Source: JAUIAI01 sp041396685
GTDB taxonomy: Bacteria > Pseudomonadota > Gammaproteobacteria > Burkholderiales > Burkholderiaceae_E
NCBI GenBank assembly: GCA_041396685.1
Contig: JAWKYD010000010.1
Location: forward strand, 243,644-307,643
Length of the DNA stretch: 64,000 nucleotides
Reading direction: 5' to 3'
This document shows positions 27,610 to 39,204 of the stretch, piece after piece (within the stretch, counting starts at the first letter, position 1; each line of letters opens with the position of its first letter). The notes under the pieces were generated by a model. The model had not been told where the DNA came from, searched no databases, and was given only the letters and a program-made list of their open reading frames with translations. The position numbers were made by a program, and so were the translations under genes.

Positions 27610-27624
27610 ACCCTGGAGATTCGC

Positions 27625-28239
27625 GTGATCAGTCTGCTCGCCGTCGTGCTCGCCTACCTGCTCGGCTCGATCTCGTTCGCGATCGTGGTCAGCCGTCTGT
27701 TCGGTCTCAGCGATCCGCGCAGCCACGGCTCCGGCAATCCCGGTGCCACGAACGTGCTGCGCACCGGCAACAAAGCGGCGGCCGCGCTGACCTTGCTCGG
27801 TGACGCGGCCAAAGGCTTCGTGGCGGTCTGGCTGGCGATGCGCGTGGGGCCGACCTACGGCCTCGACCGGGTCGATGTCGCGCTGGTATCGGTGGCGGTT
27901 TTCGTCGGCCACCTCTGGCCGGTGTTCCATCGTTTCAAGGGCGGCAAGGGTGTCGCCACCGCGGCCGGTATCCTGCTGGCAATCAATGCCTGGCTCGGCA
28001 TCGCCACCATCGTCACCTGGCTGCTGATCGCGTTTTTCTTCCGCTATTCGTCGCTGGCCGCTCTGGTGGCGGCCGTGTTCGCGCCGCTCTACGACCTGCT
28101 GCTGTTCGGCCCCGACGCCAAGGCCCTGGCGCTGCTGGTCATCAGCGCGCTGCTGATCTGGCGTCACCAGGCGAACATCGGCCGCCTGATCTCCGGCAAG
28201 GAAACGCGCATCGGCAGCAAGAAGCAGCGCTCGGCCTGA
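27625..28239 (+). CDS. plsY: acyl-phosphate glycerol-3-phosphate acyltransferase PlsY
   Basis: This 204-residue inner-membrane enzyme makes lysophosphatidic acid from acyl-phosphate and glycerol 3-phosphate. The three family motifs are visible: SHGSGNPGATNVLRTGNK (about 31-48), LWPVFHRFKGGKGVATA (about 97-113) and a third near RHQANIGRLISGKE at the C-terminal end. Five hydrophobic segments fit the family. Start is GTG at 27625 with GGAG upstream. Convergent with tsaD. Confidence 0.95.
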   Translation: MISLLAVVLAYLLGSISFAIVVSRLFGLSDPRSHGSGNPGATNVLRTGNKAAAALTLLGDAAKGFVAVWLAMRVGPTYGLDRVDVALVSVAVFVGHLWPVFHRFKGGKGVATAAGILLAINAWLGIATIVTWLLIAFFFRYSSLAALVAAVFAPLYDLLLFGPDAKALALLVISALLIWRHQANIGRLISGKETRIGSKKQRSA

Positions 28240-28296
28240 ACGCGCTGGCGAAGAGCGCCCGCCGATATTGCCCGCAGCCGCGCGGGCCGGGGCGGT

Positions 28297-29307
28297 TCAG
28301 CTGACCGTGAGTGACCAGCGCGGATGGACGGTGAAGCGATATCCGTCGTCGGCGGCAAGACCCGCCTGCAGGCGCAATGCTGCGGTCAACGCGATCATCA
28401 CGCCGTTGTCGGTGCAGAGCGCCGGCGGCGGCAGGTACAGTTCGAAGCCGCGTTCCGTGGCCCCAGTCAGCAGCCGTTCACGCAGGCGCCGGTTGGCACT
28501 GACGCCGCCGGCCACCACCAGCCGGCGCAGGCCGGTCTGATCGAGCGCCGCCAGACTCTTGGCGATCAGCACGTCGGTGATCGCCGCCTCGGTTTCGGCG
28601 GCCAGATCGGCGCGGGCCCGGTCGTCGGCCAGGCCCCGGCGGACATGGGTGAGCACGGCGGTTTTCAGGCCGCTGAAGCTGAAGTCGAGATCGCCCGAAT
28701 GCAGCATTGGCCGCGGCAGTTTGAATCGGTCGGGGCTGCCTTCGGCGGCCAGGGCGGACAGCGACGGGCCGCCGGGGTAGGGCAGGCCGAGCATCTTCGC
28801 GCTCTTGTCGAAAGCCTCGCCGGCGGCATCGTCGAGCGTGTCGCCGAGCAGGCGGTAGCGCCCGATCGCCTCGGCGACCAGCAACTGCGTATGGCCGCCC
28901 GAGACCAGCAGCGCCACGAACGGGAAGGTTGGCGGCGGATCGGCCAGCAGCGGCGACAACAAGTGCCCCTCGAGATGATGAACCGGTACCGCCGGGATTC
29001 CGAGCGCGAATGCCAGGGCGGCGCCCGTTGCGGCGCCCACCATCAACGCGCCGGCCAGGCCCGGGCCAGCGGTGAACGCGACCGCATCGAGCCTTTCGCG
29101 GGTCACGGCGGCCTCGCTCATGACCTGCTCGAGCAGCGGCATGAGACGGCGAACATGGTCCCGCGAAGCCAGTTCGGGCACCACCCCACCGTACGTGCGA
29201 TGCAGGTCCACCTGCGAGTGCAGCGCCTGGGCGAGCAGGCCGCTGTCGCTGTCGTAGAGGGCGACGCCGGTCTCGTCGCAAGAGGTTTCCAGGCCGAGTA
29301 CGATCAT
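28297..29307 (-). CDS. tsaD: tRNA N6-adenosine threonylcarbamoyltransferase TsaD
   Basis: This 336-residue catalytic subunit attaches threonylcarbamoyl to A37 of ANN-decoding tRNAs. It begins MIVLGLETSCDETGVAL, with the metal-binding HHLEGHLL (about 113-120), LVSGGHTQL, AFDKSAKMLGLPYPGGP and VAGGVSANRRLRE. The frame extends to 29391, but the ATG at 29307 gives the family-standard N terminus. It is divergent from rpsU, the conserved arrangement in beta- and gammaproteobacteria. Confidence 0.96.
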   Translation of the reverse strand: MIVLGLETSCDETGVALYDSDSGLLAQALHSQVDLHRTYGGVVPELASRDHVRRLMPLLEQVMSEAAVTRERLDAVAFTAGPGLAGALMVGAATGAALAFALGIPAVPVHHLEGHLLSPLLADPPPTFPFVALLVSGGHTQLLVAEAIGRYRLLGDTLDDAAGEAFDKSAKMLGLPYPGGPSLSALAAEGSPDRFKLPRPMLHSGDLDFSFSGLKTAVLTHVRRGLADDRARADLAAETEAAITDVLIAKSLAALDQTGLRRLVVAGGVSANRRLRERLLTGATERGFELYLPPPALCTDNGVMIALTAALRLQAGLAADDGYRFTVHPRWSLTVS

Positions 29308-29378
29308 CGGTCGCGGCGCCCCGGGGTGGGAATCGTTGCGCGAGCGAGGCGGGGCCGACGGTGGAACGTGGACATCAT

Positions 29379-29408
29379 TTGCCTGAATCATGACTGAGGC
29401 GATAGAAT
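29379..29408 (+). promoter_or_regulatory. sigma-70 promoter for the rpsU operon
   Basis: TTGCCT at 29379-29384 and TAGAAT at 29403-29408 are separated by 18 bases. They lie 33 bases before the rpsU start, in the short divergent gap to tsaD, where the macromolecular synthesis operon promoter is expected. Confidence 0.6.
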
Positions 29409-29440
29409 ACCCGGTTCACCTAACTCAGGATTGATCTCCT

Positions 29441-29653
29441 ATGCCGACGGTTCGCGTCAAGGAAAACGAGCCATTCGATGTGGCCCTGCGTCGCTTCAAG
29501 CGCACGATCGAGAAAGCGGGCATCATCACCGAATTGCGTTCGCGAGAGTTCTACGAGAAGCCCACGGCCGAGCGCAAGCGCAAGAAGGCCGCCGCGATCA
29601 AGCGCCATTTCAAGCGCCTGCGCAGCCAGATGCTGCCCAAGAAGCTCTACTGA
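29441..29653 (+). CDS. rpsU: 30S ribosomal protein bS21
   Basis: The 70-residue product MPTVRVKENEPFDVALRRFK... ending in a Lys/Arg-rich tail (RLRSQMLPKKLY) is bS21, a small-subunit protein that helps 16S rRNA select initiation sites. It is the first gene of the rpsU-yqeY-dnaG-rpoD operon, which coordinates translation, replication and transcription initiation. Confidence 0.97.
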   Translation: MPTVRVKENEPFDVALRRFKRTIEKAGIITELRSREFYEKPTAERKRKKAAAIKRHFKRLRSQMLPKKLY

Positions 29654-29678
29654 TCGCCGGGTTGTCGGGGCCGTCGGC

Positions 29679-30125
29679 ATGCTCAAGGATGCCATCCAGG
29701 ACGACATGAAGGCCGCGATGCGCGCGCGCGAGACGCAGCGCCTGTCGGCCATTCGTCTGTTGATCGCCGCGCTGAAGCAGCGCGAGATCGACGAGCGCAT
29801 CCAGCTGGACGACGCCGGCGTGGTGGCCGTCGTCGAGAAGCTGATCAAGCAGCGCCGCGACTCCGCCGAGCAGTACGAACAGGCCGGACGCGCCGAACTC
29901 GCCGCCAAGGAGCGCTTCGAGATCGACGTCCTCTCGGCCTATCTGCCCCGCCAGGCAGACGAGGCCGAGATCGAGGCGGCCATCTCCGCCGCCTTCGATG
30001 CGGTCAAGCCCAGTGGTCCTGCCCAGATGGGCCAGGTGATGGGCCTCCTGAAGCAGGCATTGGCCGGCCGCGCCGACATGGCGGCGCTGGCCGCACGCGT
30101 GCGCGCACGTCTGACCGCCTCCTGA
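29679..30125 (+). CDS. GatB/YqeY domain-containing protein
   Basis: This 148-residue helical protein matches YqeY: MLKDAIQDDMKAAMRARE at the N terminus, RLLIAALKQREID, AERFEIDVLSAYLPRQ (here KERFEID) and MGQVMGLLKQAL toward the end. The fold is shared with the tRNA-binding tail of the GatB amidotransferase subunit. Its exact role is unsettled. It lies between rpsU and dnaG, a common betaproteobacterial arrangement. The ATG at 29679 is 26 bases after the rpsU stop; longer in-frame starts overlap rpsU. Confidence 0.9.
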   Translation: MLKDAIQDDMKAAMRARETQRLSAIRLLIAALKQREIDERIQLDDAGVVAVVEKLIKQRRDSAEQYEQAGRAELAAKERFEIDVLSAYLPRQADEAEIEAAISAAFDAVKPSGPAQMGQVMGLLKQALAGRADMAALAARVRARLTAS

Positions 30126-30286
30126 GCGTTCGAGTCCGCGCTCCGGCATGAGCGGCGGGCCGCGGAGAGCGCGGCAGCCTCCCTACTGTGTCCGCATCGC
30201 GCACTTGCGCGATACGAGCCGTTGCCATCCGGACGATCGTTGGGGGCCGTTGCCGCCAACGGGCCTGTCGGACCTACCATAGCGGC

Positions 30287-32389
30287 ATGATTCCGCAGGC
30301 GTTCATCGAGGATCTGCTCGCACGACTTGACGTGGTCGAGGTCGTCGGCCGCGCGGTGAAACTGCGCAAGGCGGGCGCCAACATGCTCGGCCTGTGCCCG
30401 TTTCATCAAGAGAAGAGCCCGTCGTTCACGGTCAGCCCGGCCAAGCAGTTCTACCACTGCTTCGGCTGCCAGGCACACGGATCGGCGATCGGCTTCGTCA
30501 TGGCCTACCAGGGTCTCGGCTATGTCGAGGCGATCGAGGAGCTGGCTCGCTCGGTCGGCATGGTCGTGCCGCGCGAACCCGGCCGCGGCGAACGACCGGG
30601 TCAGGCGCGTGCGCCCGGCCTGCTCGACGCTCTCGAGCAGGCCGGGCGCTTCTATGCCCGTTCATTGCGCGAATCCGAACGGGCGATCGGCTACCTGAAG
30701 GGCCGCGGGCTGAGCGGGCGCACCGCCAAGCGTTTCGGGCTCGGCTACGCGCCGCCCGGTTGGCGCAATCTGGAGGCGGCCACCGCCGACTACGACGATC
30801 ATCGCTGGGTGGAGGCCGGTCTCGTGCAGGCGCCGGATGACGGCGATGAACCCGCTGTCGGTGCGGCCGCCGACCCATCCGCAAAGGGCGTCACGGGCGA
30901 GCCGTCCCGGGCGGCGGGTGCCGCGACGGCGGACGGTGCCGCGACGGCGGCGGCCGGCACCCCCTCTGCAGCGGCGGCCCCGCAGCGCCGTCGTCGTTAC
31001 GACCGGTTTCGCGACCGGATCATGTTTCCGATCCGCAATGCGCGCGGCGCCACGATCGGTTTCGGTGCGCGTGTGCTCGATCGCGGCGAGCCCAAATACC
31101 TGAATTCCCCCGAAACGCCGGTGTTCTCGAAGGGCCATGAGTTGTACGGGCTGTTCGAGTCCCGCCAGGGTTTGCGCCGGCTCGAACAGGCGATCGTGGT
31201 CGAGGGCTACATGGACGTCGTGATGCTTGCCGAGCACGGTATCGACAACGCGGTCGCGACGCTGGGCACCGCCACGACGCCCGACCACGTGCGTAAATTG
31301 TTGCGCCAGGTCGACCACCTGGTGTTCGGTTTCGATGGCGACGCTGCGGGCCGTAAAGCGGCCTGGCGCGCCTTGCAGGCCTGCCTGCCGATGATGAGCG
31401 ACACCTCGCGTGTCGAATTCCTGTTCTTTCCCGACGGCGACGATCCCGACAGTTTCGTGCGCGCCCGGGGCGAGCAGGCGTTTCGGGAAGCGGTGGCCTC
31501 GGCCACCCCGCTATCGACCTTCCTGCTCGACCAACTGTCCGGTCGCACGGATCTCGGAACCCCCGAGGGACGCGCCCGCTTCCTGGCTGAAGCCCGGCCC
31601 TTGCTGCAGGCCGTCGCGGCCGAAGCGCTTCGCTTGCAACTCGAGCGCGCGGTCGCGGATCGTGCCGGCGTCGGATTGGCCGAACTCGCCCGCTACCTGC
31701 AGGCCGATGATCGCGCGGGTCAGGTGGGCCGGCGGGATCGCGGCTCGGGACGTCACGATCCCGACGAGGGCAAGAGCGGGGCGTGGCCGGATGTGGGTGA
31801 CGATCGTTCGTGGCCGACCGCGCCCTTCGACGTCGAAGCCGAAAACGCTCCCGACCCGGGCCGGGGTGTGGGCGGCCGCCGATGGCCGTCGGGTCGTGGG
31901 CCGTCGGGGCAGGGCAACTGGGGGCGCCGTCGACCGGGCGGACCGGGCGCCGGACGGGGTGTGCCGCTGGCGGTGCGCGGCGGCGGGCCCAGCCTCGAGC
32001 GCCGCCTGCGATTGCTGGCACTGTGCCATCCGTCGCTCGCCGAAGAGGTCGTTCTTCGCGACGAAGCCATGTCCGTGCTGCCGGCCGGGCTGCGCGACTG
32101 GTTCGCGGCAATGGCCGGCGCGGGCGGTGCCGGCACGCCGCAGAGCCGACTGGAGGCCTTGCCCGAGGCGCTCGCTGCCGTGGGTGCGCTAGCGGCGCGG
32201 GATCTCGGTGAGGGGCGGGTACCCATGCTCGATCTCGACGAGGCGCGGATCGAGTTCGAGGGCGCGCTGCAACGGCTTGCCGACAAGGCCGTGCAGGAGG
32301 CCGCGGCCGAATTGATCGCCGGAGGACTCGCCGATCCCGAAAGCCAGGAGTTGTACCGGGCGCTTCTCGCCAGCCGCCGCGAAAGCTGA
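30287..32389 (+). CDS. dnaG: DNA primase DnaG
   Basis: This 700-residue primase makes RNA primers at the replication fork and contacts DnaB through its C terminus. The zinc site is C37-x2-H40 ... C58-x2-C61. The polymerase core includes YLKGRGLSG, RDRIMFPI, FGARVLD, the TOPRIM motifs VVEGYMDVV and FDGDAAGRKA. Two unusual low-complexity parts are visible: an Ala/Thr/Gly-rich insert (about residues 185-240) inside the core before RYDRFRDRIMFPI, and a Gly/Arg/Asp/Trp-rich linker (about 480-565) before the helicase-binding domain. The ATG at 30287 (MIPQAFIEDLL) is the family start. Confidence 0.95.
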   Translation: MIPQAFIEDLLARLDVVEVVGRAVKLRKAGANMLGLCPFHQEKSPSFTVSPAKQFYHCFGCQAHGSAIGFVMAYQGLGYVEAIEELARSVGMVVPREPGRGERPGQARAPGLLDALEQAGRFYARSLRESERAIGYLKGRGLSGRTAKRFGLGYAPPGWRNLEAATADYDDHRWVEAGLVQAPDDGDEPAVGAAADPSAKGVTGEPSRAAGAATADGAATAAAGTPSAAAAPQRRRRYDRFRDRIMFPIRNARGATIGFGARVLDRGEPKYLNSPETPVFSKGHELYGLFESRQGLRRLEQAIVVEGYMDVVMLAEHGIDNAVATLGTATTPDHVRKLLRQVDHLVFGFDGDAAGRKAAWRALQACLPMMSDTSRVEFLFFPDGDDPDSFVRARGEQAFREAVASATPLSTFLLDQLSGRTDLGTPEGRARFLAEARPLLQAVAAEALRLQLERAVADRAGVGLAELARYLQADDRAGQVGRRDRGSGRHDPDEGKSGAWPDVGDDRSWPTAPFDVEAENAPDPGRGVGGRRWPSGRGPSGQGNWGRRRPGGPGAGRGVPLAVRGGGPSLERRLRLLALCHPSLAEEVVLRDEAMSVLPAGLRDWFAAMAGAGGAGTPQSRLEALPEALAAVGALAARDLGEGRVPMLDLDEARIEFEGALQRLADKAVQEAAAELIAGGLADPESQELYRALLASRRES

Positions 32390-32800
32390 TAATATAGGTG
32401 GTTACCCTCTGTATCGCTTTCGGCGGACGTAAAAATTCGCGCGCAAATTGCGGGCCGCGCCATGGGCGGGCCCCGAAACCAGTGCCGCACCGACCCATTA
32501 GGGGTCACCGAGTCCCTGAAGCGCCACCGACGGGCAGGCGCACGTGTGCTCGCTTCGGCGTGCACGGTGTTGGCTGTCGCCCCGTTGAGTGAGCTGGAGC
32601 GGCGAAGTCCCTTGATTACACGCCCCATTTTGGGGCCCGGAAGCCTGCCTGCGCGCGCCACGCGCAGGCAGGCGGGTCATTGATTTATCGGGTGTCGCCC
32701 CGAGTGTCGGTTTCCCGGGTCTGCGACGACTCAAACCGGGAAAGTGTGGTCGTGGCCAGAATCGAACGGGAAGCGGATCGTGGCAGACAAGGAATCGCGT
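32390..32800 (+). promoter_or_regulatory. dnaG-rpoD intergenic region with strong hairpins
   Basis: The 411-base gap holds a perfect 13-bp inverted repeat, GCCTGCCTGCGCG (32643-32655) and its complement (32661-32673), with a 5-base loop. A smaller CCCC-ATTTT-GGGG hairpin precedes it, and a TTTCCCGG / CCGGGAAA pair lies around 32709-32740. No T run follows the large stem. The region probably contains the internal rpoD promoter and an operon-processing or attenuation site, but I cannot name a -35/-10 pair with confidence. No gene is seen. Confidence 0.5.
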
Positions 32801-35383
<2,583 letters not shown>

Positions 35384-35396
35384 GCGGGGCTCCGCC

Positions 35397-36158
35397 ATGA
35401 GTGCCTTGCCGGCCAGTCGCACCGTTTCGCTCGACGCGCCGTTGCGCTGGCTGGCACGTGGTTGGCGCGACTTCCGGCGCATTCCGCTGGTCTCCAGCGG
35501 TCACGGCGTGGTGTTGTTGCTCGCGACCGGCCTGATCGTCGCGATCGGCCAGTCGAACGCCGCGCTGCTGGCCGGCGCCTTCAGCGGCTTCGTGCTGGTG
35601 GCGCCGGCGCTCTGTTTCGGCCTGTACGCGAACAGTCGCGCGATCGAGCGTGGCGAGCAAACCGGTCCTCGCGCCTGTTCGCTGGCGTGGCGCCGTGCCG
35701 CCCGCCCGGCGGTGCGCGCCGGCCTGCTGCTCGCGCTGACCGGGTCGGTCTGGGTGCTGGTGTCGTCACTGCTCGTGTCGCGTGCGGCGCTGCCCGTTGG
35801 TGGCGTCGAGGGTTACGTCCGATATTTCGTGACCGAACAGGCCGACTCACCCGTGTTCTGGCTGTGGTTGCTCGCCGGCGCCTTGCTGGCTGCGCTGATC
35901 TTCGGCGCCACGGCCGTGTCGCTGCCAATGCTCGTCGATCGTGAGATTTCCGTGGGCGATGCGGTCCGAACGAGCATCCGTGCGGTTGGCGACAACCCGG
36001 TCGCGATGGTGTTCTGGGCCGTGCTGATCATGGTGCTCGTCATGGCTGCGGTGGTCACCGTGATCGGTCTGGTCGTGCTGATACCCGTGCTGGGCCACGC
36101 GAGTTGGCATGCCTACCGCGATGTCGTGCAGCCCCCCGACCCCTCCGCTGCGCTCTGA
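35397..36158 (+). CDS. DUF2189-type integral membrane protein
   Basis: This 253-residue protein has about six hydrophobic helices. The N-terminal part (LDAPLRWLARGWRDFRRIP, then AGAFSGFVLVAPALCFGLYA and SRAIERGE) matches the DUF2189 family, whose function is unknown. It is 13 bases after rpoD, so it probably shares the rpoD transcript, and its TGA overlaps the ATG of the next gene. Confidence 0.8.
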   Translation: MSALPASRTVSLDAPLRWLARGWRDFRRIPLVSSGHGVVLLLATGLIVAIGQSNAALLAGAFSGFVLVAPALCFGLYANSRAIERGEQTGPRACSLAWRRAARPAVRAGLLLALTGSVWVLVSSLLVSRAALPVGGVEGYVRYFVTEQADSPVFWLWLLAGALLAALIFGATAVSLPMLVDREISVGDAVRTSIRAVGDNPVAMVFWAVLIMVLVMAAVVTVIGLVVLIPVLGHASWHAYRDVVQPPDPSAAL

Positions 36159-36367
36159 TGTTCGGCTACAACGAGGAACAGATCGCCCAGTTCGGGGTGA
36201 CCTTCGGCGTGGGGGCGTTCATCGCCTACATGCTGTTCATCATCTGGAATCTGGCGCGCGAAGCCAAGGCCGGCCGTTTCGGCACATTCGTGTTGTTCTT
36301 CGTGCTCGCATTCGGAATGCTCGGCTTCATCGCGAAGAGCATCATCCAGTGGGTGATGGGCATCTGA
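36158..36367 (+). CDS. DUF2788-type small membrane protein
   Basis: This 69-residue protein has two hydrophobic helices (about 13-28 and 40-65) and starts MFGYNEEQIAQFGVTFGVG, as in the small DUF2788 proteins of beta- and gammaproteobacteria. Function is unknown. The ATG at 36158 overlaps the previous stop, suggesting coupled translation. Confidence 0.78.
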   Translation: MFGYNEEQIAQFGVTFGVGAFIAYMLFIIWNLAREAKAGRFGTFVLFFVLAFGMLGFIAKSIIQWVMGI

Positions 36368-36431
36368 GATCGGCAGCCGGTGCGCGATTCTTTGTGCGGG
36401 CACGATCGGGGATCCGCAACCGCCAATGAAA

Positions 36432-36456
36432 AAAGACCGGCGCCAAGCCGGTCTTT
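36432..36456. terminator. bidirectional intrinsic terminator
   Basis: AAAGACCGGC and GCCGGTCTTT form a 10-bp stem with loop GCCAA. On the minus strand it is followed by further T residues and lies 30 bases after the stop of the GGDEF gene; on the plus strand it closes the rpoD-DUF2788 transcript. Confidence 0.85.
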
Positions 36457-36485
36457 CGTCGTGCGCAACGAGCGCCGGATGCGGG

Positions 36486-38018
36486 TCAGGGAGAGCGACG
36501 CCCCAGCTTGCCGGCCTGTACCTGCACCAGCGTACGCTTGATCGCGAACATCGAACTGCGCGCCCGCCCCAGGATCTCGTCCGGGCGGCGACCGTGCATC
36601 GGCGCGACCGCACTGCCGACCGAGGCGGCGATCGTGCAGGTCAGGCTGGTGAGCACGATCGGCGCGGACAGAGCCTCCATGACCTTCTCGGCGATCTGGT
36701 TCGCGCGTTCGAGGTTGTTGACGCTGTCGAGCACGAGCACGAATTCATTGCCGCCGGTGCGGGCGATCAGGTCTTGCTCGCGCAGCACCCGCTGCAGGCG
36801 GCGTGCGACGATACAAAGGATCTGATCGCCGAAGCCCTCGCCGTTGGCCTTGTTCAGATCGCCGAACCGGTTGATGTCGACGCACAGCACCGCAAACGGT
36901 TGTCGGCGCAGATCGCGCGCGAGCATCGTCGAGATGCGCTTGTGCAGCGCGCGGCGATTGAGCGCACCGGTCAACGGATCGCGTACGGCGGCGCGTTCGT
37001 TGGCCTGGCGGCGCAACCAATCGGAGGTCTGATCGCTGACCGTCCAGAGCAGACCACGGCCGGCATTGTTGGGATCGAAGCGTCGCACCTGCACGCTAAA
37101 GTAGCGCGGCGTGGCGCCGTTGAGCGACAGGTTCACCGTGCGGCTCTCGTGGCCCAGCACGCGTTTGTCGGCACGGTCGATCAACTTTTGCAGGCGCTCG
37201 CGGGTCATTCCGACGGCCGAGGCGAGTTCGGCCATCAGCGCTTCGCCGCTGCCTTCGCCGAACCACTGGCGGAAACGCGCATTGGCACGGCCGAGCTTGC
37301 CATTGACCGTCTGTGCGATGCCGAGCTGGCTGGTGCTGAACAGCGCCAGTTGTTGCGACATCAGTGAGCGTTCCCGGCTGCGCGCGCGCTGATGCCGATC
37401 GAGCGTGGTGAGCGTGCGCACCACCTGGTCCACGACCAGGGCGGTCGCGACCAGCAGGCCTGCGACCAGCAGGGTCGAGACGTTGCCGAACTGGCCGATC
37501 GTGCCGATCAGCGCGGCGACCAGCAGCGGCGTGGTGGTGGCCGCGTAGACCAACGGGCTGTTGGCCAGCGGCCGCAGCAATAGCAGCGGCGCGGCGATGC
37601 CCATCAGGATCAGGGCGAGCTGGGAATCGGCCGCCGGTGCCGCGTTGGAGGCGATGATCGCGCCCATGAACCCGTGCGCGACCAGGCTCGCGAGCGCCGC
37701 GCGCCTTTCGATGCCGCGCAGTTTGGCAGGGTCGGCGGTGGCCGCTGCCAGATGCTTGGCATGGATCACGGTCATGCCGACGATGATCGCCAGTGCGATC
37801 AGCGCACCGGTGGCCAGCGCCGTATTGGAGAGCTTGCCGATCCCCAGCAGGCTGGTGACGATCAGCAGGGCAACGCTGATCGCACCGGTGAACAGCGCAT
37901 TGGATTGCAGCGCCACGACCCGTGGTTCGAGTCGCGACGGATCATCGGTGAACAGCCAGTTCGTGGCGTTGGCCAGGGAAAATCGCATAGCGCGCTGAGG
38001 TTGGCTTCGAATTTGCAA
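36486..38018 (-). CDS. membrane GGDEF-domain protein with degenerate active site
   Basis: This 510-residue protein has an N-terminal membrane region of about six hydrophobic helices (about 40-215). A PAS-like domain (about 225-330) and a C-terminal GGDEF domain (about 345-505) follow. GGDEF domains condense two GTP into c-di-GMP, but here the signature reads TGGNEF, with Asn in the position of the metal-binding Asp/Glu (codon 36747-36749). The upstream metal/base motif reads VDINRFGDLNKANGEGFGD rather than DIDxFKxxND. Catalysis is therefore doubtful; it may sense GTP or act through protein contacts. An in-frame ATG ten codons in (MRFSLANATNW) is an alternative start. Confidence 0.87.
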   Translation of the reverse strand: MQIRSQPQRAMRFSLANATNWLFTDDPSRLEPRVVALQSNALFTGAISVALLIVTSLLGIGKLSNTALATGALIALAIIVGMTVIHAKHLAAATADPAKLRGIERRAALASLVAHGFMGAIIASNAAPAADSQLALILMGIAAPLLLLRPLANSPLVYAATTTPLLVAALIGTIGQFGNVSTLLVAGLLVATALVVDQVVRTLTTLDRHQRARSRERSLMSQQLALFSTSQLGIAQTVNGKLGRANARFRQWFGEGSGEALMAELASAVGMTRERLQKLIDRADKRVLGHESRTVNLSLNGATPRYFSVQVRRFDPNNAGRGLLWTVSDQTSDWLRRQANERAAVRDPLTGALNRRALHKRISTMLARDLRRQPFAVLCVDINRFGDLNKANGEGFGDQILCIVARRLQRVLREQDLIARTGGNEFVLVLDSVNNLERANQIAEKVMEALSAPIVLTSLTCTIAASVGSAVAPMHGRRPDEILGRARSSMFAIKRTLVQVQAGKLGRRSP

Positions 38019-38144
38019 ACTCGGAGGATAGCGGGAATCCGGACCTGCCCTTGTGACCTTATCGTTGTTCGGTCGGCGTGCGCGGATGAACAGTCCGTTC
38101 GGAGACCGATCCGGGTCGGCATGAACCGCCGCGAGCGGTGGTTT

Positions 38145-39020
38145 TCATAATGTGGAGATCTGCGTCTGTGCCGGGTCTGTCGCGCCGCCGCCCGCGGCGT
38201 GGCGGCTGATGCCTCGTTCGGCGCGGATGCGGTGCTCGTTCATCGTCGCCTGCAGCCGAAGATCGTTCTCTGCCAGGCGGTCCCGTGGACTTTCCGGATG
38301 CCACAGATGTATGACGGGTGCCGCGAAACGCAAGCTCTTGACGCGCAGGCCGGCATTGATCAGGCGCACGGCGAGCTCGGAATCTTCGAGCCCCCAGCCG
38401 GTGATGTCTTCCTCGAAGCCGTCGACGCGCCGCAAGGCCTCGGTCGCGACCGAGAAGTTGCAGCCACGTACCCATTGCCAGCGCGCCGGTGCGCGACGGC
38501 GCCAGCCGCCATCGGGCAGGCGCAGCAGGGGGGCGGCCCGGTTGATCCGCCCGCGCAGACGATCGAGCCACCAGGCGGCAAGGCCACGGCCGACGATGTC
38601 GACCCCACCGGCCTCGAGACGTTCGGTGTAAGACTTGCTGGCCAGGATGCGTGCGCCGGCCAGCACATGACCGGCCTCGTGAAACGCGACGTGGTCGCGC
38701 ACGAAGTCGGCCAGCGGCACGCAGTCGCCGTCGAGGAAGATCGCCAGGCGTGCCCGGGTGGCTTCGATCGCCCGGTTCATGATCAACGACTTGCGGAAGC
38801 CTTCGTCCGCGTGCCAGCAATGCTCGATCGGCAGGCCGCGGTCGCGCCACCGCGCGATGACGGTCGCGGTTTCGTGGGTGCTGCCGTCGTCACCGACGAT
38901 GATCTGACTGGCGTGCAGGCTCTGCGCCGCCAGGCCCTCGAACACGCGCTCGAGCGCGGCCGGGCGGTTGTAGGTCGAGACGAGGATCGTCGCGTCGGCG
39001 ACGCGGCAACTATCGGACAT
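38145..39020 (-). CDS. family 2 glycosyltransferase with GT7-like C-terminal domain
   Basis: This 291-residue GT-A fold enzyme shows ILVSTYNRPAALERV, VGDDGST, the DxD-type FLDGDCVPL (about 93-101) and RGCNFSVATEALRRVDGFEE. These are followed by the galactosyltransferase-type GWGLEDSELAVRLINAG (about 225-241). Similar proteins add sugars to LPS core or capsule at the inner membrane face. It has no polysaccharide neighbours. It is transcribed away from the tRNA. The gap to the GGDEF gene (38019-38144) shows no feature. Confidence 0.85.
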   Translation of the reverse strand: MSDSCRVADATILVSTYNRPAALERVFEGLAAQSLHASQIIVGDDGSTHETATVIARWRDRGLPIEHCWHADEGFRKSLIMNRAIEATRARLAIFLDGDCVPLADFVRDHVAFHEAGHVLAGARILASKSYTERLEAGGVDIVGRGLAAWWLDRLRGRINRAAPLLRLPDGGWRRRAPARWQWVRGCNFSVATEALRRVDGFEEDITGWGLEDSELAVRLINAGLRVKSLRFAAPVIHLWHPESPRDRLAENDLRLQATMNEHRIRAERGISRHAAGGGATDPAQTQISTL

Positions 39021-39106
39021 GGGTCGGTCGGGTGGGCGGCGGGCGCATCGCTCGCGAGCGGTTCGCGAATCTGGCGTGCCGGCGCCGTTCTATACTCGCG
39101 GGCGCC

Positions 39107-39185
<79 letters not shown>

Positions 39186-39204
39186 AATTCACACTGTAAA
39201 TCAA

